From Methanolobus vulcani (GTDB taxonomy: Archaea; Halobacteriota; Methanosarcinia; Methanosarcinales; Methanosarcinaceae), in NCBI RefSeq assembly GCF_900100715.1, contig NZ_FNCA01000011.1:1-64000 (forward strand): DNA of 64,000 nucleotides, written 5' to 3'. The stretch's first letter is position 1. Each line of letters opens with the position of its first letter. The notes under the pieces were generated by a model. That model worked only from the letters and a program-made list of their open reading frames with translations. It was not told where the DNA came from and searched no databases. The position numbers and the translations under genes are program-made. Below, one piece after another: positions 14,464 through 22,846 of this stretch.

Positions 14464-16374
14464 TTAAAAGGAGGATATTATACTACCGGTCATTTCATAA
14501 GTACTGATTCCTGCTGGCAGTCTCTTTGAGAACTCCTCAGAACGCAATACTGCAAGGAAATTCTGTATCTCATCTATTTGCAGAAGGTCTTTTCTGATTA
14601 CAAAATCAAACTCATCCTCTGCCAACGGAATAAATTCAAGTCCTGCTTCCTCTGCCGCAGCCCTTATACCAAATCCGACATCGACTTTGCCACTCTTCAC
14701 AGCATCGCAAACCGACCTGTGAGTCTTGGAACCGGAATTATATCCCTTCAGGCTTTTGATCATCTCTGTTTTAGAGAGTCCCTTACCCTCAGCCAGCAGA
14801 CCAATCTCTCTATCAAGAAGCGCCCTTGTACCAGAACCTCTGTTCCTGTTGATAAGCTGGAGATTGATCACATCTTCAAGTCCATAGATGTGGTTATCAG
14901 GACTGAATATAAGACCCTGCTCACGCCTGTAACCTTTCACAAGCACCACATTATCAAGGTTCATTCTTTTCAGGACAGATGAATTATAATTGCCATCTGA
15001 ATCAACCATGTTGACACATGCAATATCTGCAGTGCCGCTCGATATTGCTGTAAAACCTGCACTTGATCCCATGTTTAAAGTTCTGAATGTGAGTCCTGTC
15101 ATCTCTTCAAGCAGATCTACTCCTGGACACTGCCCTCCAACCAGCATCAGGTCAGGACTTCTGACATTGCCGAACATTGTAACTTCAACCACCGCACCTG
15201 GTTCGATGTACTCAGTATGTGCTCTAATCTCAATAATTCCATCGGCATCGGACAGTGTGGTAATAGCTCCTGATGTCTTATCCGCAGGATAGACCTTTCC
15301 ACGAACAACTCCAACAGGGAAAAGTTCCTCCCTACCACCTGAACGTATTCCTGTTCCCATGACAGCAGTTACTTTAGTTCTAAATGATGGCTTAACACCA
15401 AGTGAATTGTAAATGATCGGTGCAACAAACTCATTGAATATACTGAGTGCAGAAGTCGGATTACCCGGAAGTCCGATTGTAGGGACGTTGCCAACCATGC
15501 CGATGACCACAGGTTTTCCCGGCTTGATTGCAATTCCATGAGTAAGAGTTTCTCCCTTTTCCTCAATAATCATATACATGATATCGCCTGCACCGGCGGA
15601 AGTGCTTCCTGATGTAAGCACGATATCACATTCTGCTATAGCTATGTCAAGAGCTTCTTCCATGAGTTTCTCGTCATCACGCACGATTCCGTATATCCGG
15701 GGAGTACCGCCACATTCTTCAATTGCAGCACCGATTGCGTATGAATTAGCATCATATATCTTGCTGATTCCCAACTTTTCTCCGGGTCTGATAAGTTCAC
15801 TGCCAGTAGAAATTATTCCAACAACCAGTTCTTTGACCGGAACTTTATCCATGCCAATTGATGCCAGAACTCCAATCTCACGGGAACCTATTCGTGTGTT
15901 CTTTCTCAGTATCCTCTCACCTTTCATGATGTCGGTTCCCGCACGCATTATATTCTCATTGATATGTACTGGCTGGTAGATGAGAAGTGAGTCTGAAGTC
16001 TGTTTTGTACTTTCAACCATCACAACGGCATCAGCACCATCTGGAATTGGTGCACCGGTTGAGATCTCTATTGCCTCGCCATCGCCAACAAAAAAACTGT
16101 CTTCGCATCCTGCAGGTATAGCACCTGTAACTTTAAGTTCAATTGGTTCTGGCTCGCTTGCCTGGTATGTGTCTTTTGCCCTGACAGCATAGCCATCTTT
16201 TACAGAGCGATTGAAAGCAGGCACATCAAGTCCTGAAAGCATGTCCTCTGCAATTATGTGTCCTGCAGCTTCTTCAATAGGTAAAACAGTAATTTCCGGT
16301 TGAACTCTTATGCTGTCAACCAGTTCTCTCGCATCCTCTACAGATGTCAGTTCTCTGAATTCTTTCCTTTCCAT
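14464..16374 (-). CDS. moeA: MoeA molybdopterin molybdenumtransferase fused to binding-protein-like domain
   Basis: A 636-residue protein. Residues 1-400 are MoeA, which inserts molybdate into adenylylated molybdopterin: FNRSVKDGYAVRA, ISTGAPIPDGADAVV, GIISTGSEL, LTSGSTSAGAGD and GLPGNPTSAL are all visible. Residues about 410-636 are a periplasmic-binding-protein-like (LysR substrate-type) domain (MLVGGQCPGVDLL, INRNRGSGTRALLD, CDAVKSGKVDVGFGIRAAAEEAG). This fusion is known in archaea and some bacteria, where the second part probably senses or holds molybdate or a cofactor form. A two-helix protein gene lies 10 bases upstream on the same strand. A modABC transporter is in the same window. The fused domain's ligand is inferred. 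Confidence 0.93.
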   Translation of the reverse strand: MERKEFRELTSVEDARELVDSIRVQPEITVLPIEEAAGHIIAEDMLSGLDVPAFNRSVKDGYAVRAKDTYQASEPEPIELKVTGAIPAGCEDSFFVGDGEAIEISTGAPIPDGADAVVMVESTKQTSDSLLIYQPVHINENIMRAGTDIMKGERILRKNTRIGSREIGVLASIGMDKVPVKELVVGIISTGSELIRPGEKLGISKIYDANSYAIGAAIEECGGTPRIYGIVRDDEKLMEEALDIAIAECDIVLTSGSTSAGAGDIMYMIIEEKGETLTHGIAIKPGKPVVIGMVGNVPTIGLPGNPTSALSIFNEFVAPIIYNSLGVKPSFRTKVTAVMGTGIRSGGREELFPVGVVRGKVYPADKTSGAITTLSDADGIIEIRAHTEYIEPGAVVEVTMFGNVRSPDLMLVGGQCPGVDLLEEMTGLTFRTLNMGSSAGFTAISSGTADIACVNMVDSDGNYNSSVLKRMNLDNVVLVKGYRREQGLIFSPDNHIYGLEDVINLQLINRNRGSGTRALLDREIGLLAEGKGLSKTEMIKSLKGYNSGSKTHRSVCDAVKSGKVDVGFGIRAAAEEAGLEFIPLAEDEFDFVIRKDLLQIDEIQNFLAVLRSEEFSKRLPAGISTYEMTGSIISSF

Positions 16375-16384
16375 TCTGGTCGGT

Positions 16385-16633
16385 CTACTTTTCGTCTATA
16401 TACTCAATAAGCTTTTTGTTAAGCTTGAACACTCTTGAAGCTACATACCAGAGTCCCATCAGGTAAACTATCCATGTTGCAATAGAAATCCATTTGAGAC
16501 TTCCCGTATCATCAAGTGCTTCAAAAGTGATGACAAGGGTAACAGGCATCAAAAGTAATATGGCCAACACTGAATCGTTCAGATATTTCAGGTTCTCCAG
16601 AACGATTTTATCTTTTCTTCCCTCTTCTACCAT
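16385..16633 (-). CDS. Small two-helix membrane protein upstream of moeA
   Basis: 82 residues with two hydrophobic segments (about 20-38, AILLLMPVTLVITFEAL, and 46-64, WISIATWIVYLMGLWYV) and charged ends. I do not recognise the family. The gene ends 10 bases before moeA starts, so the two are probably one transcript, but a functional link is only suggested by position. The ATG is preceded by a weak AAAGAGG site. Confidence 0.65.
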   Translation of the reverse strand: MVEEGRKDKIVLENLKYLNDSVLAILLLMPVTLVITFEALDDTGSLKWISIATWIVYLMGLWYVASRVFKLNKKLIEYIDEK

Positions 16634-16819
16634 TTAATGACCTCTTTGTTTGACTAAAGTCCCTCAGTCTTTGTCCTGTTGTTAATCGTAATTCAATTAT
16701 TATTGTAATAATATATAAGAAGACTTATTCCTAATTAATGTTTTGAAAAATTTTGTTTTATTTCGGATTATACAAAGCTCAAGCTGGTAGACAAGAATCG
16801 TTACTAAAGAAAAAAGAGA

Positions 16820-16839
16820 ATGAAGAACTATGTCTTCAT
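16820..16839 (-). terminator. Hairpin terminator after ilvE
   Basis: ATGAAG pairs with CTTCAT around an eight-base loop, and the minus strand continues with TCTCTTTTTTC. It lies 25 bases past the ilvE stop. Confidence 0.6.
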
Positions 16840-16863
16840 TTTAGTCCCATTTATGTCTGAGAT

Positions 16864-17742
16864 CTAGGGATAAATTGGTGTACCGGTAGTGGTTGTTACC
16901 TTTTCAAAGGCTGCAACCATCTTCTTTGTGATCGGGCCTGGCTTTCCATCACCTATTGGACGACCATCTACCTTTACAAGCGGTGCGGCTTCTGCTGCTG
17001 TTCCCGTAACAAATATCTCGTCTGCAGTGTAGAGATCGAACATTCCCAGGTTCTCAACATGGGTATCAATACCCATTTCTGCAAGAAGCTCAATAGCTGT
17101 TGCCCTGGTGATTCCCTTTAGATTATTGATGGTTGGTGGTGTGTAAACCTTACCGTTCTTGATGATGAATATGTTGTCGCCTGAACCTTCAGAGAGGTAA
17201 CCGTTCTGGTCGAAGAAGATCGCTTCATCCCCGCCTTTCTCGTTTGCCTCGATCTTTGCAAGAATGTTGTTCAGGTAGTTGAGTGATTTGATGTTTGGTG
17301 AAAGTGCATCACAGGAGTTCCTTCTGACTGATACGGTAACACCGGTAAGACCAACTTCATAGAGGTCTCCATACATTGCGCCCCATTCCTGTGAAATGAT
17401 GAATATGTTTGGTTTTGGGCATTTTCTTGGGTCAAGACCAAGATCTCCAACACCTCTTGACACTATAGGTCTGATGTATGCGTCTGTCAGGTTGTTTTTC
17501 CTGAGTGTTTCCAGAATAGCTTCTTCCATCTCTTCCCTGGATATTGGTATTTCAAGAGCTATTGCCTTTGCGGAGTCATAGAGCCTGTCAACATGCTCGC
17601 GTAATTTGAAAACACGCCCGTTGTAAGCTCTTATTCCCTCAAAGACACCATCTCCATACAAAAATCCGTGGTCGTAGACGGAGGTTGTGGCCTGGGACTT
17701 AGGGACAAAGTCACCGTTGTAATAAATCAATAGTTCACTCAT
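16864..17742 (-). CDS. ilvE: Branched-chain amino acid aminotransferase
   Basis: A 292-residue class IV PLP aminotransferase that makes valine, leucine and isoleucine from their keto acids with glutamate. Visible landmarks are [18 protein letters not shown] near the start, the PLP lysine in [12 protein letters not shown] near residue 155, and the cofactor-binding [11 protein letters not shown]. Length is normal for archaeal IlvE. The gene stands alone with its own terminator. D-amino acid aminotransferase is a close family, but the EGIRAY and LNYLNN forms fit IlvE best. Confidence 0.93.
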   Translation of the reverse strand: MSELLIYYNGDFVPKSQATTSVYDHGFLYGDGVFEGIRAYNGRVFKLREHVDRLYDSAKAIALEIPISREEMEEAILETLRKNNLTDAYIRPIVSRGVGDLGLDPRKCPKPNIFIISQEWGAMYGDLYEVGLTGVTVSVRRNSCDALSPNIKSLNYLNNILAKIEANEKGGDEAIFFDQNGYLSEGSGDNIFIIKNGKVYTPPTINNLKGITRATAIELLAEMGIDTHVENLGMFDLYTADEIFVTGTAAEAAPLVKVDGRPIGDGKPGPITKKMVAAFEKVTTTTGTPIYP

Positions 17743-17900
17743 TGTAAAGCCTCAGTATAATAATAGTTGCTAGTGTTCAGGTTAAACTATTATTTATTAT
17801 TATTCACCTGAACCCATCAGATTAATTGTAAATGTGTACAGGTCCTGACAAAAGTGTTTTATACTAAAAAACCTATTTGCAATCCCAGTCAATGCTTAGC

Positions 17901-17975
17901 GGTCCCGTGGCTTAGCCAGGATATAGCATCGGGCTTCTAACCCGAGGGTCAGGGGTTCAAATCCCTTCGGGATCG
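17901..17975 (+). tRNA. tRNA-Arg (anticodon UCU)
   Basis: GGTCCCG pairs with CGGGATC as acceptor stem, with discriminator G at 17975. The anticodon arm is TCGGG-CTTCTAA-CCCGA, giving anticodon TCT. The T arm is AGGGG-TTCAAAT-CCCTT. CCA is not encoded, and TTTTCTTCTTTTT follows as terminator. Confidence 0.93.
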
Positions 17976-18161
17976 CTTTTCTTCTTTTTCACTTTTGTAT
18001 ACCATAAACAAATTTATGAATAATTTATATTAACTTTTTTACATTTTTACGGAACATAGTTTCGCAACGGGATTATATCCCAAATACTAAACATATTATT
18101 GTACAATTACTGAATAATTGTATGTTGATTGGAGTATATCTGCTATAAAAGGGGTATTTAT

Positions 18162-18332
18162 GTGAAAATAGATGCAATGCGTCTAACATTAACAATAGCA
18201 GTCTTGTTGATAGTGGGTATTGTATATTCATTGGCTGTTGATACTGATGGTGAGATCCCAGAATTTCCGACAATTGCACTCCCTATGATAACAATTGTAG
18301 GACTGACGTTGTTCTTTAAGAGGAGGGGATAA
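18162..18332 (+). CDS. Miniature PEF-CTERM surface protein
   Basis: A 56-residue protein starting at GTG 18162, preceded by AAAAGGGG. It has an N-terminal helix (LTIAVLLIVGIVYSLAV), an acidic spacer, and then EIPEFPTIALPM, a second helix and FFKRRG. That tail is the PEF-CTERM sorting signal known from Methanosarcina-type archaea and cut by an archaeosortase. Almost nothing lies between signal peptide and sorting signal, so the mature product would be a very short peptide, or the gene is the collapsed remnant of a larger one. An in-frame TTG at 18129 is a less likely start. It is followed by a large protein-poor gap. Confidence 0.75.
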   Translation: MKIDAMRLTLTIAVLLIVGIVYSLAVDTDGEIPEFPTIALPMITIVGLTLFFKRRG

Positions 18333-18672
18333 ATCCTCCTTCTTTTACATTTTCTATTTTCAAATACTATGCCATGATAAAAGTATGGGCGCCGGTGAAC
18401 CAGTTAGACGCCCCGTTCGTACACCAATACGTTTTTCAGAAATGTTTTGGGAAGGCACTACAGGTGAGTAACATGTTACTCGAAGCATACTAGTTCAGGC
18501 TCGTATTTAGTTATAGGCAAAAGAATCTATATAGGCACATAGGATTGTCAATATGGATCTGAAAAAAAGATTAGTATGGTAAAGTACACTGTTTTCACTT
18601 TACAAATACTAAAGTCTACGAAAAATAGCTGTAATTGGTAATGTTATCACATAAATAAAAGAAAAAAGAATC
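18333..18672. other. Gene-poor gap without recognised feature
   Basis: A 39-codon frame starting at 18374 has no recognisable product or ribosome site. GGGCG and CGCCC at about 18388-18414 form a weak hairpin. The base composition is locally less AT-rich than other gaps. I see no RNA gene or repeat that I can support. Confidence 0.3.
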
Positions 18673-18798
18673 TCAATCGTTAAGGCCGAGGATGTTTCTC
18701 TTATCTTTCTTTTTCTCTTCTTTTTTCTCTTTTTTGCTGGTCTTTACAAACTCATTGACTTCCTTGAGTCTGTGCATATTTACTTCATCTTTTCCCAT
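18673..18798 (-). CDS. 41-residue lysine-rich small protein
   Basis: A short frame starting MGKDEVNMHRLKEVNEFV with a strongly lysine- and glutamate-rich centre (KKEKKEEKKKDK) and ending NILGLND. The ATG is preceded by GGAG nine bases upstream, which supports translation. It is predicted soluble and helical. No family recognised. It is divergent from the large protease gene at 18978. Confidence 0.5.
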   Translation of the reverse strand: MGKDEVNMHRLKEVNEFVKTSKKEKKEEKKKDKRNILGLND

Positions 18799-18977
18799 AC
18801 TTTTTCTCCAGAATATAATTATCATTCACTATATATCCAGTATCCTTTTAGGCTTTTCTGCCACCTTTTAAGTGTAAAATCATGCTATGTTTTCTCAGGG
18901 AGATTTATTATACGGTGTAGTATATTTCTACATTTATTATATTTATGATGTATCTTCTCAAAGGTTGCGGGTATAAG

Positions 18978-21900
18978 ATGAAAAAACAATTAAAATACTA
19001 CGGCTTATCCTTAATATTCTGCTTAATCATATTCTTTACAATTATTTCGGTCAATGCAGCAGAAGTAGATTCACAAACAGAACTAAGTTCCAGTGATATT
19101 TCAAATGGGTCTCAATTATCGATGGCTCCTCTAAATCCTGCATTTCTTCAATATCAGGAAGAACTGGAACAGAGTCAAAATGATGCATCAGGTGCAGATA
19201 ACCTGATGTCCGTGTCTAGTTTGGTATTACCGGTCAGTCAATCAAATCTACTATTTTCAAATGAAAATGAATCATCTGATATATTTACTCCTTCAAACGG
19301 TTATATGCCTTCACCTGTAGACCTCTCTCATCTTTCTCCCGTAAGCATGGATGCCTTACTTGCCGACGATACTATCAGAACTTCAGGTCTTGAACTCATG
19401 GGGTCTGAAGTATCATACCCGTCACGATATGACCTGCGTGATGAAAATGGTGTCACAGCAGTAAGAGATCAGGGACAGGCTGGAAGTTGCTGGGCACATG
19501 CATCGATAGCATCCCTAGAATCCTACCTTTTATATAATCGATCTGAAACCTGGGACTTTTCGGAGAATAACGTAAAGAATACACTTGCATCTTCTTATCC
19601 GAATGGATTTGACCGTGATGCTGACGGTGGAGGAAGCCCATTCATGACAGCTGCATATCTTACAAGGTGGGATGGACCGGTACTCGAGTCCGATGATCCA
19701 TACAATGACCTATCAGGCATATCTCCCTCAGACATAACAGTGGCAAAACACGTTCAAGAGGTACTTATGCTTCCTGAACTAAATCATTCGGATGATATCT
19801 TTAGATGGGGTCTGACCAATTATGGTGCAATAGCAATATTCATGGAGTTTTATGACTCTTCGATGAATTTAGAAAACAATAGTTATTACTTCAGTAGTGA
19901 TCCTGATGAAGTTGATAGTGGAAATCACCTTGTGACTCTTGTAGGCTGGGATGACAACTATAGCAAATATAATTTTACACCCACTGCTCCTGATGATGGC
20001 GCTTATATTATCAAGAATTCCTGGGGAGATAACTGGGGTGAAGATGGATATTTCTATATCTCATATTACGATAACACACTTCAATATTCCTGCACAATTT
20101 TTACTGCTGAAAATGTAAGTGATTTTGATCATATCTATCAGTATGACGAACTTGGTTTGGTAAATGATTATGGCTTTTCCAATACCACAGGATATGGGGC
20201 AAATATCTTTACTGCATCAACAAATGAAACTTTAGAGGCAGTAAGCTTCTACACAACCGATTCAAATTCCTTCTATAACATATCTGTCTATCTGGACCCG
20301 GTATCCGGTCCAATCAACAGTTCAGGTCCTGTATCGGTACAAAACGGAACAATGGCCATTGCCGGATACCATACAATTGATCTGGATACAAACGTTTCAC
20401 TTAATGCAGGTCAGAATTTTTCAGTGGTTGTAAACTTCACAACACCTGCCTATAATTATCCTCTTCCAGTAGAATATCCGATGTCAGGTTGGAGTAGCAA
20501 TGCACATGCAGAAGCAGGTCAGAGTTATGTAAGTTCTAATGGAAACGAATGGGAAGATATAAGCGAATCTGATGCAAATGTATGCATCAAAGCGTTCACA
20601 ACAGAAAATAAAGAGCCACAAACTGCATTTGTTGCAGGTACAAGATACGTTCATGTTAATGAGTCTGTAGATTTCCATGATGCAAGTCTTTTCTCACCGG
20701 AAAGCTGGGAATGGGACTTTGGGGATAATTCTACATCATCAGTACAAAATCCGTTGCATTCTTATTCAGATGCTGGCGTTTATAATGTATCACTGAATGC
20801 ATCGAACTCTTTTGGAAATAACATTTCCACAAGAACTTCGTTTATTCATGTTCTCAATTCAACAATTGTTGTCAATAGCAGTGGAAGTGCTGATTTCACG
20901 ACAATCCGTGAAGCGGTTGATGCTGCATCTGATGGTGACACCATTGTTGTTGAATCTGGTACTTATAATGAGAATTTGTATTTTAAAAATGATAATATCA
21001 GTCTTGTTTCATCGACAGGCAATCCTGAAGATGTCAGGATTATTTCATCTTCTTCCAGTCACGTTGTTATCTACGTAAAAGCAAATTACATCACTATTTC
21101 AGGTATAAGTGCCGAAGATGGCTCTACTGCAATAGTCGTTGATTCATCAATTGGGTGTAACATAAGTAATTGCTATGCATTTGGAAGTACATATGGTATC
21201 TATCTCTATAATTCTCAGGACAACAGTGTCTCAAATTGTACTTCATATGAAAATTCATATGGTTTACGTTTGAGTAGTTCTATGAATAATGTTCTGGCTA
21301 ATAATTCTATGAATAATAACACGTTAAATTCATATTTTGATTCAAACGTCAATATTGTGGGAACAAGTAATCTGGTAGACGGAAAACCAATATATTATCT
21401 TGTGAACAGCTCCGATCAGGTTATAGATGCCAGTTCCAATGCCGGACTTGTCTATTTATTTAATTGTTCTAACATAACAGTAGAAGATCTGGAAATCGAG
21501 AACAATTATTGTGGATTTTACCTCTACGACAGCAACAATGTAAGCATTGAAAATTGTACGAGCACTGGTAACCGATATGGTGTATATCTTTCTTCTTCTT
21601 CTGATAACAACACAATCTATAGTTGCAATATAAGTGAAATTTCCACTTATGGTCTCTTACTGGCTGAATGCAGCAATAATCTCATTTATAACAACTATTT
21701 CAACAACAGCAACAATGTCTATATTTCAGGTGTCGGGTCAAATGAATGGAACTCTATAATGACAAATGGAACCAACATTATCAACGGAAGCTATCTTGGC
21801 GGAAACTTCTGGGCAACACCTGCAGGAACAGGCTGGAGCCAGACTGAGTACTCCGTTGGAAATGGTTTCTGTGCTGCATATGAGATAACAGATGACGGAA

Positions 21901-22679
21901 ACAATACTGATTATCTTCCACTGACCTTGAATAGTGTTCAACCAACTGTTTCAGGTGACAGTTCCAATCAAAACAATGATGATGGAATACGTGTAAAAAT
22001 AGCCACAACCACATCATCTCCGTCAAATGTGATTGCAACAGATTCAAGTGTACGTTTCGTAGGCAGGGACGCTGAAGTGCAATATGTTTTCAGTAAAGAT
22101 AACACCCCTGTAAATGAGATTAGTTTTGAATCCGATGTCAATGAAGGCTATATTATGGCAAGTGTCAGTCTTCTTAATGAACTGCCGGAGAGCTCTCCCG
22201 CACCTACGTCAGTAACGGTTTATCAGGGAATGGAAATTCTCCTTGGTGACAAAGACTTCTCATCTGGCATTGGTGATGCGAAGATATCTTTCTCAGTTTC
22301 AAAAGAATGGCTTGAGTCAAATGGTTTTGGTGAAGGAGATATCCGCATGGAACATTTCTCTGATGATATTTGGAACAAACTCCCAACTGTTGTAACAGGC
22401 GAAGATGACGAATATTTCTACTTTGAAGCGACAACAACAGGATTTTCACCATTTATGATCTGTGCAGATAATACTACGGTATCTGCTGATAATAATGTTC
22501 AGACAGCTGACTCTGCAATAGTTGCAAGTAGTCCGGGTTCCACGGCGACAAACGAGGATATTCAGGTTACCAATGAGAACGACAGTTCCGATTCAGGTAA
22601 TCTGCTATCTATCTTTGTTATATTGTTGATAGTTGGAGCTATAGGTGTCATTTACTGGAAAAAGGGGATCAAGAGATGA
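18978..22679 (+). CDS. Secreted papain-like protease with PKD, NosD-type helix and PGF-pre-PGF domain
   Basis: About 1233 residues from ATG 18978, chosen because the signal peptide (KYYGLSLIFCLIIFFTIIS) then starts near the N-terminus; ATG 18945 is an alternative. A propeptide with SPVDLSHLSPVSMD leads to a C1A papain domain with catalytic C171 (GSCWAH), H317 and N347 (IIKNSWGDNWG). Then come a beta domain, a PKD domain (WEWDFGDNSTSS), a long NosD/pectate-lyase-like right-handed helix (repeats of NCTSxxNxYGLxL type), a PGF-pre-PGF domain near residues 1000-1160 and a final helix with basic end (YWKKGIKR). It should be a surface-anchored cysteine protease. The next gene is a close paralogue. 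Neither ends in a PGF motif. Substrate unknown. Confidence 0.88.
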   Translation: MKKQLKYYGLSLIFCLIIFFTIISVNAAEVDSQTELSSSDISNGSQLSMAPLNPAFLQYQEELEQSQNDASGADNLMSVSSLVLPVSQSNLLFSNENESSDIFTPSNGYMPSPVDLSHLSPVSMDALLADDTIRTSGLELMGSEVSYPSRYDLRDENGVTAVRDQGQAGSCWAHASIASLESYLLYNRSETWDFSENNVKNTLASSYPNGFDRDADGGGSPFMTAAYLTRWDGPVLESDDPYNDLSGISPSDITVAKHVQEVLMLPELNHSDDIFRWGLTNYGAIAIFMEFYDSSMNLENNSYYFSSDPDEVDSGNHLVTLVGWDDNYSKYNFTPTAPDDGAYIIKNSWGDNWGEDGYFYISYYDNTLQYSCTIFTAENVSDFDHIYQYDELGLVNDYGFSNTTGYGANIFTASTNETLEAVSFYTTDSNSFYNISVYLDPVSGPINSSGPVSVQNGTMAIAGYHTIDLDTNVSLNAGQNFSVVVNFTTPAYNYPLPVEYPMSGWSSNAHAEAGQSYVSSNGNEWEDISESDANVCIKAFTTENKEPQTAFVAGTRYVHVNESVDFHDASLFSPESWEWDFGDNSTSSVQNPLHSYSDAGVYNVSLNASNSFGNNISTRTSFIHVLNSTIVVNSSGSADFTTIREAVDAASDGDTIVVESGTYNENLYFKNDNISLVSSTGNPEDVRIISSSSSHVVIYVKANYITISGISAEDGSTAIVVDSSIGCNISNCYAFGSTYGIYLYNSQDNSVSNCTSYENSYGLRLSSSMNNVLANNSMNNNTLNSYFDSNVNIVGTSNLVDGKPIYYLVNSSDQVIDASSNAGLVYLFNCSNITVEDLEIENNYCGFYLYDSNNVSIENCTSTGNRYGVYLSSSSDNNTIYSCNISEISTYGLLLAECSNNLIYNNYFNNSNNVYISGVGSNEWNSIMTNGTNIINGSYLGGNFWATPAGTGWSQTEYSVGNGFCAAYEITDDGNNTDYLPLTLNSVQPTVSGDSSNQNNDDGIRVKIATTTSSPSNVIATDSSVRFVGRDAEVQYVFSKDNTPVNEISFESDVNEGYIMASVSLLNELPESSPAPTSVTVYQGMEILLGDKDFSSGIGDAKISFSVSKEWLESNGFGEGDIRMEHFSDDIWNKLPTVVTGEDDEYFYFEATTTGFSPFMICADNTTVSADNNVQTADSAIVASSPGSTATNEDIQVTNENDSSDSGNLLSIFVILLIVGAIGVIYWKKGIKR

Positions 22680-22702
22680 AAATGTGATCCTTTATTTTTA
22701 TT
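22666..22702 (+). terminator. Hairpin at end of first protease gene
   Basis: GGATCA (22666-22671) pairs with TGATCC (22685-22690) across the stop codon, followed by TTTATTTTTATTTT. Confidence 0.55.
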
Positions 22703-22846
22703 TTAAGTGAAAACAGAATGGAATTTGGAGCTTAATCTCTCATAGTTTTTTGCTCCATTTTTTTGCAACAATTATTTTAATTACTACTAATATACTATTT
22801 CTCCTTACATTTTTAATACTCTCGCATTTTAAGAAGGTACATATAA

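Noticed and set aside
14458-14467. TTAACGTTAA palindrome near the moeA stop
   Set aside because: It overlaps the moeA stop, and a ten-base palindrome is likely by chance in AT-rich DNA.
17899-17976. tRNA-Arg shifted by two bases with GCGGTCC acceptor
   Set aside because: That pairing leaves the T arm two bases out of place; GGTCCCG/CGGGATC gives a regular cloverleaf.
18374-18493. 39-codon ORF starting MIKVWAPVNQ
   Set aside because: No ribosome site, no recognisable family and no neighbour that would support it.
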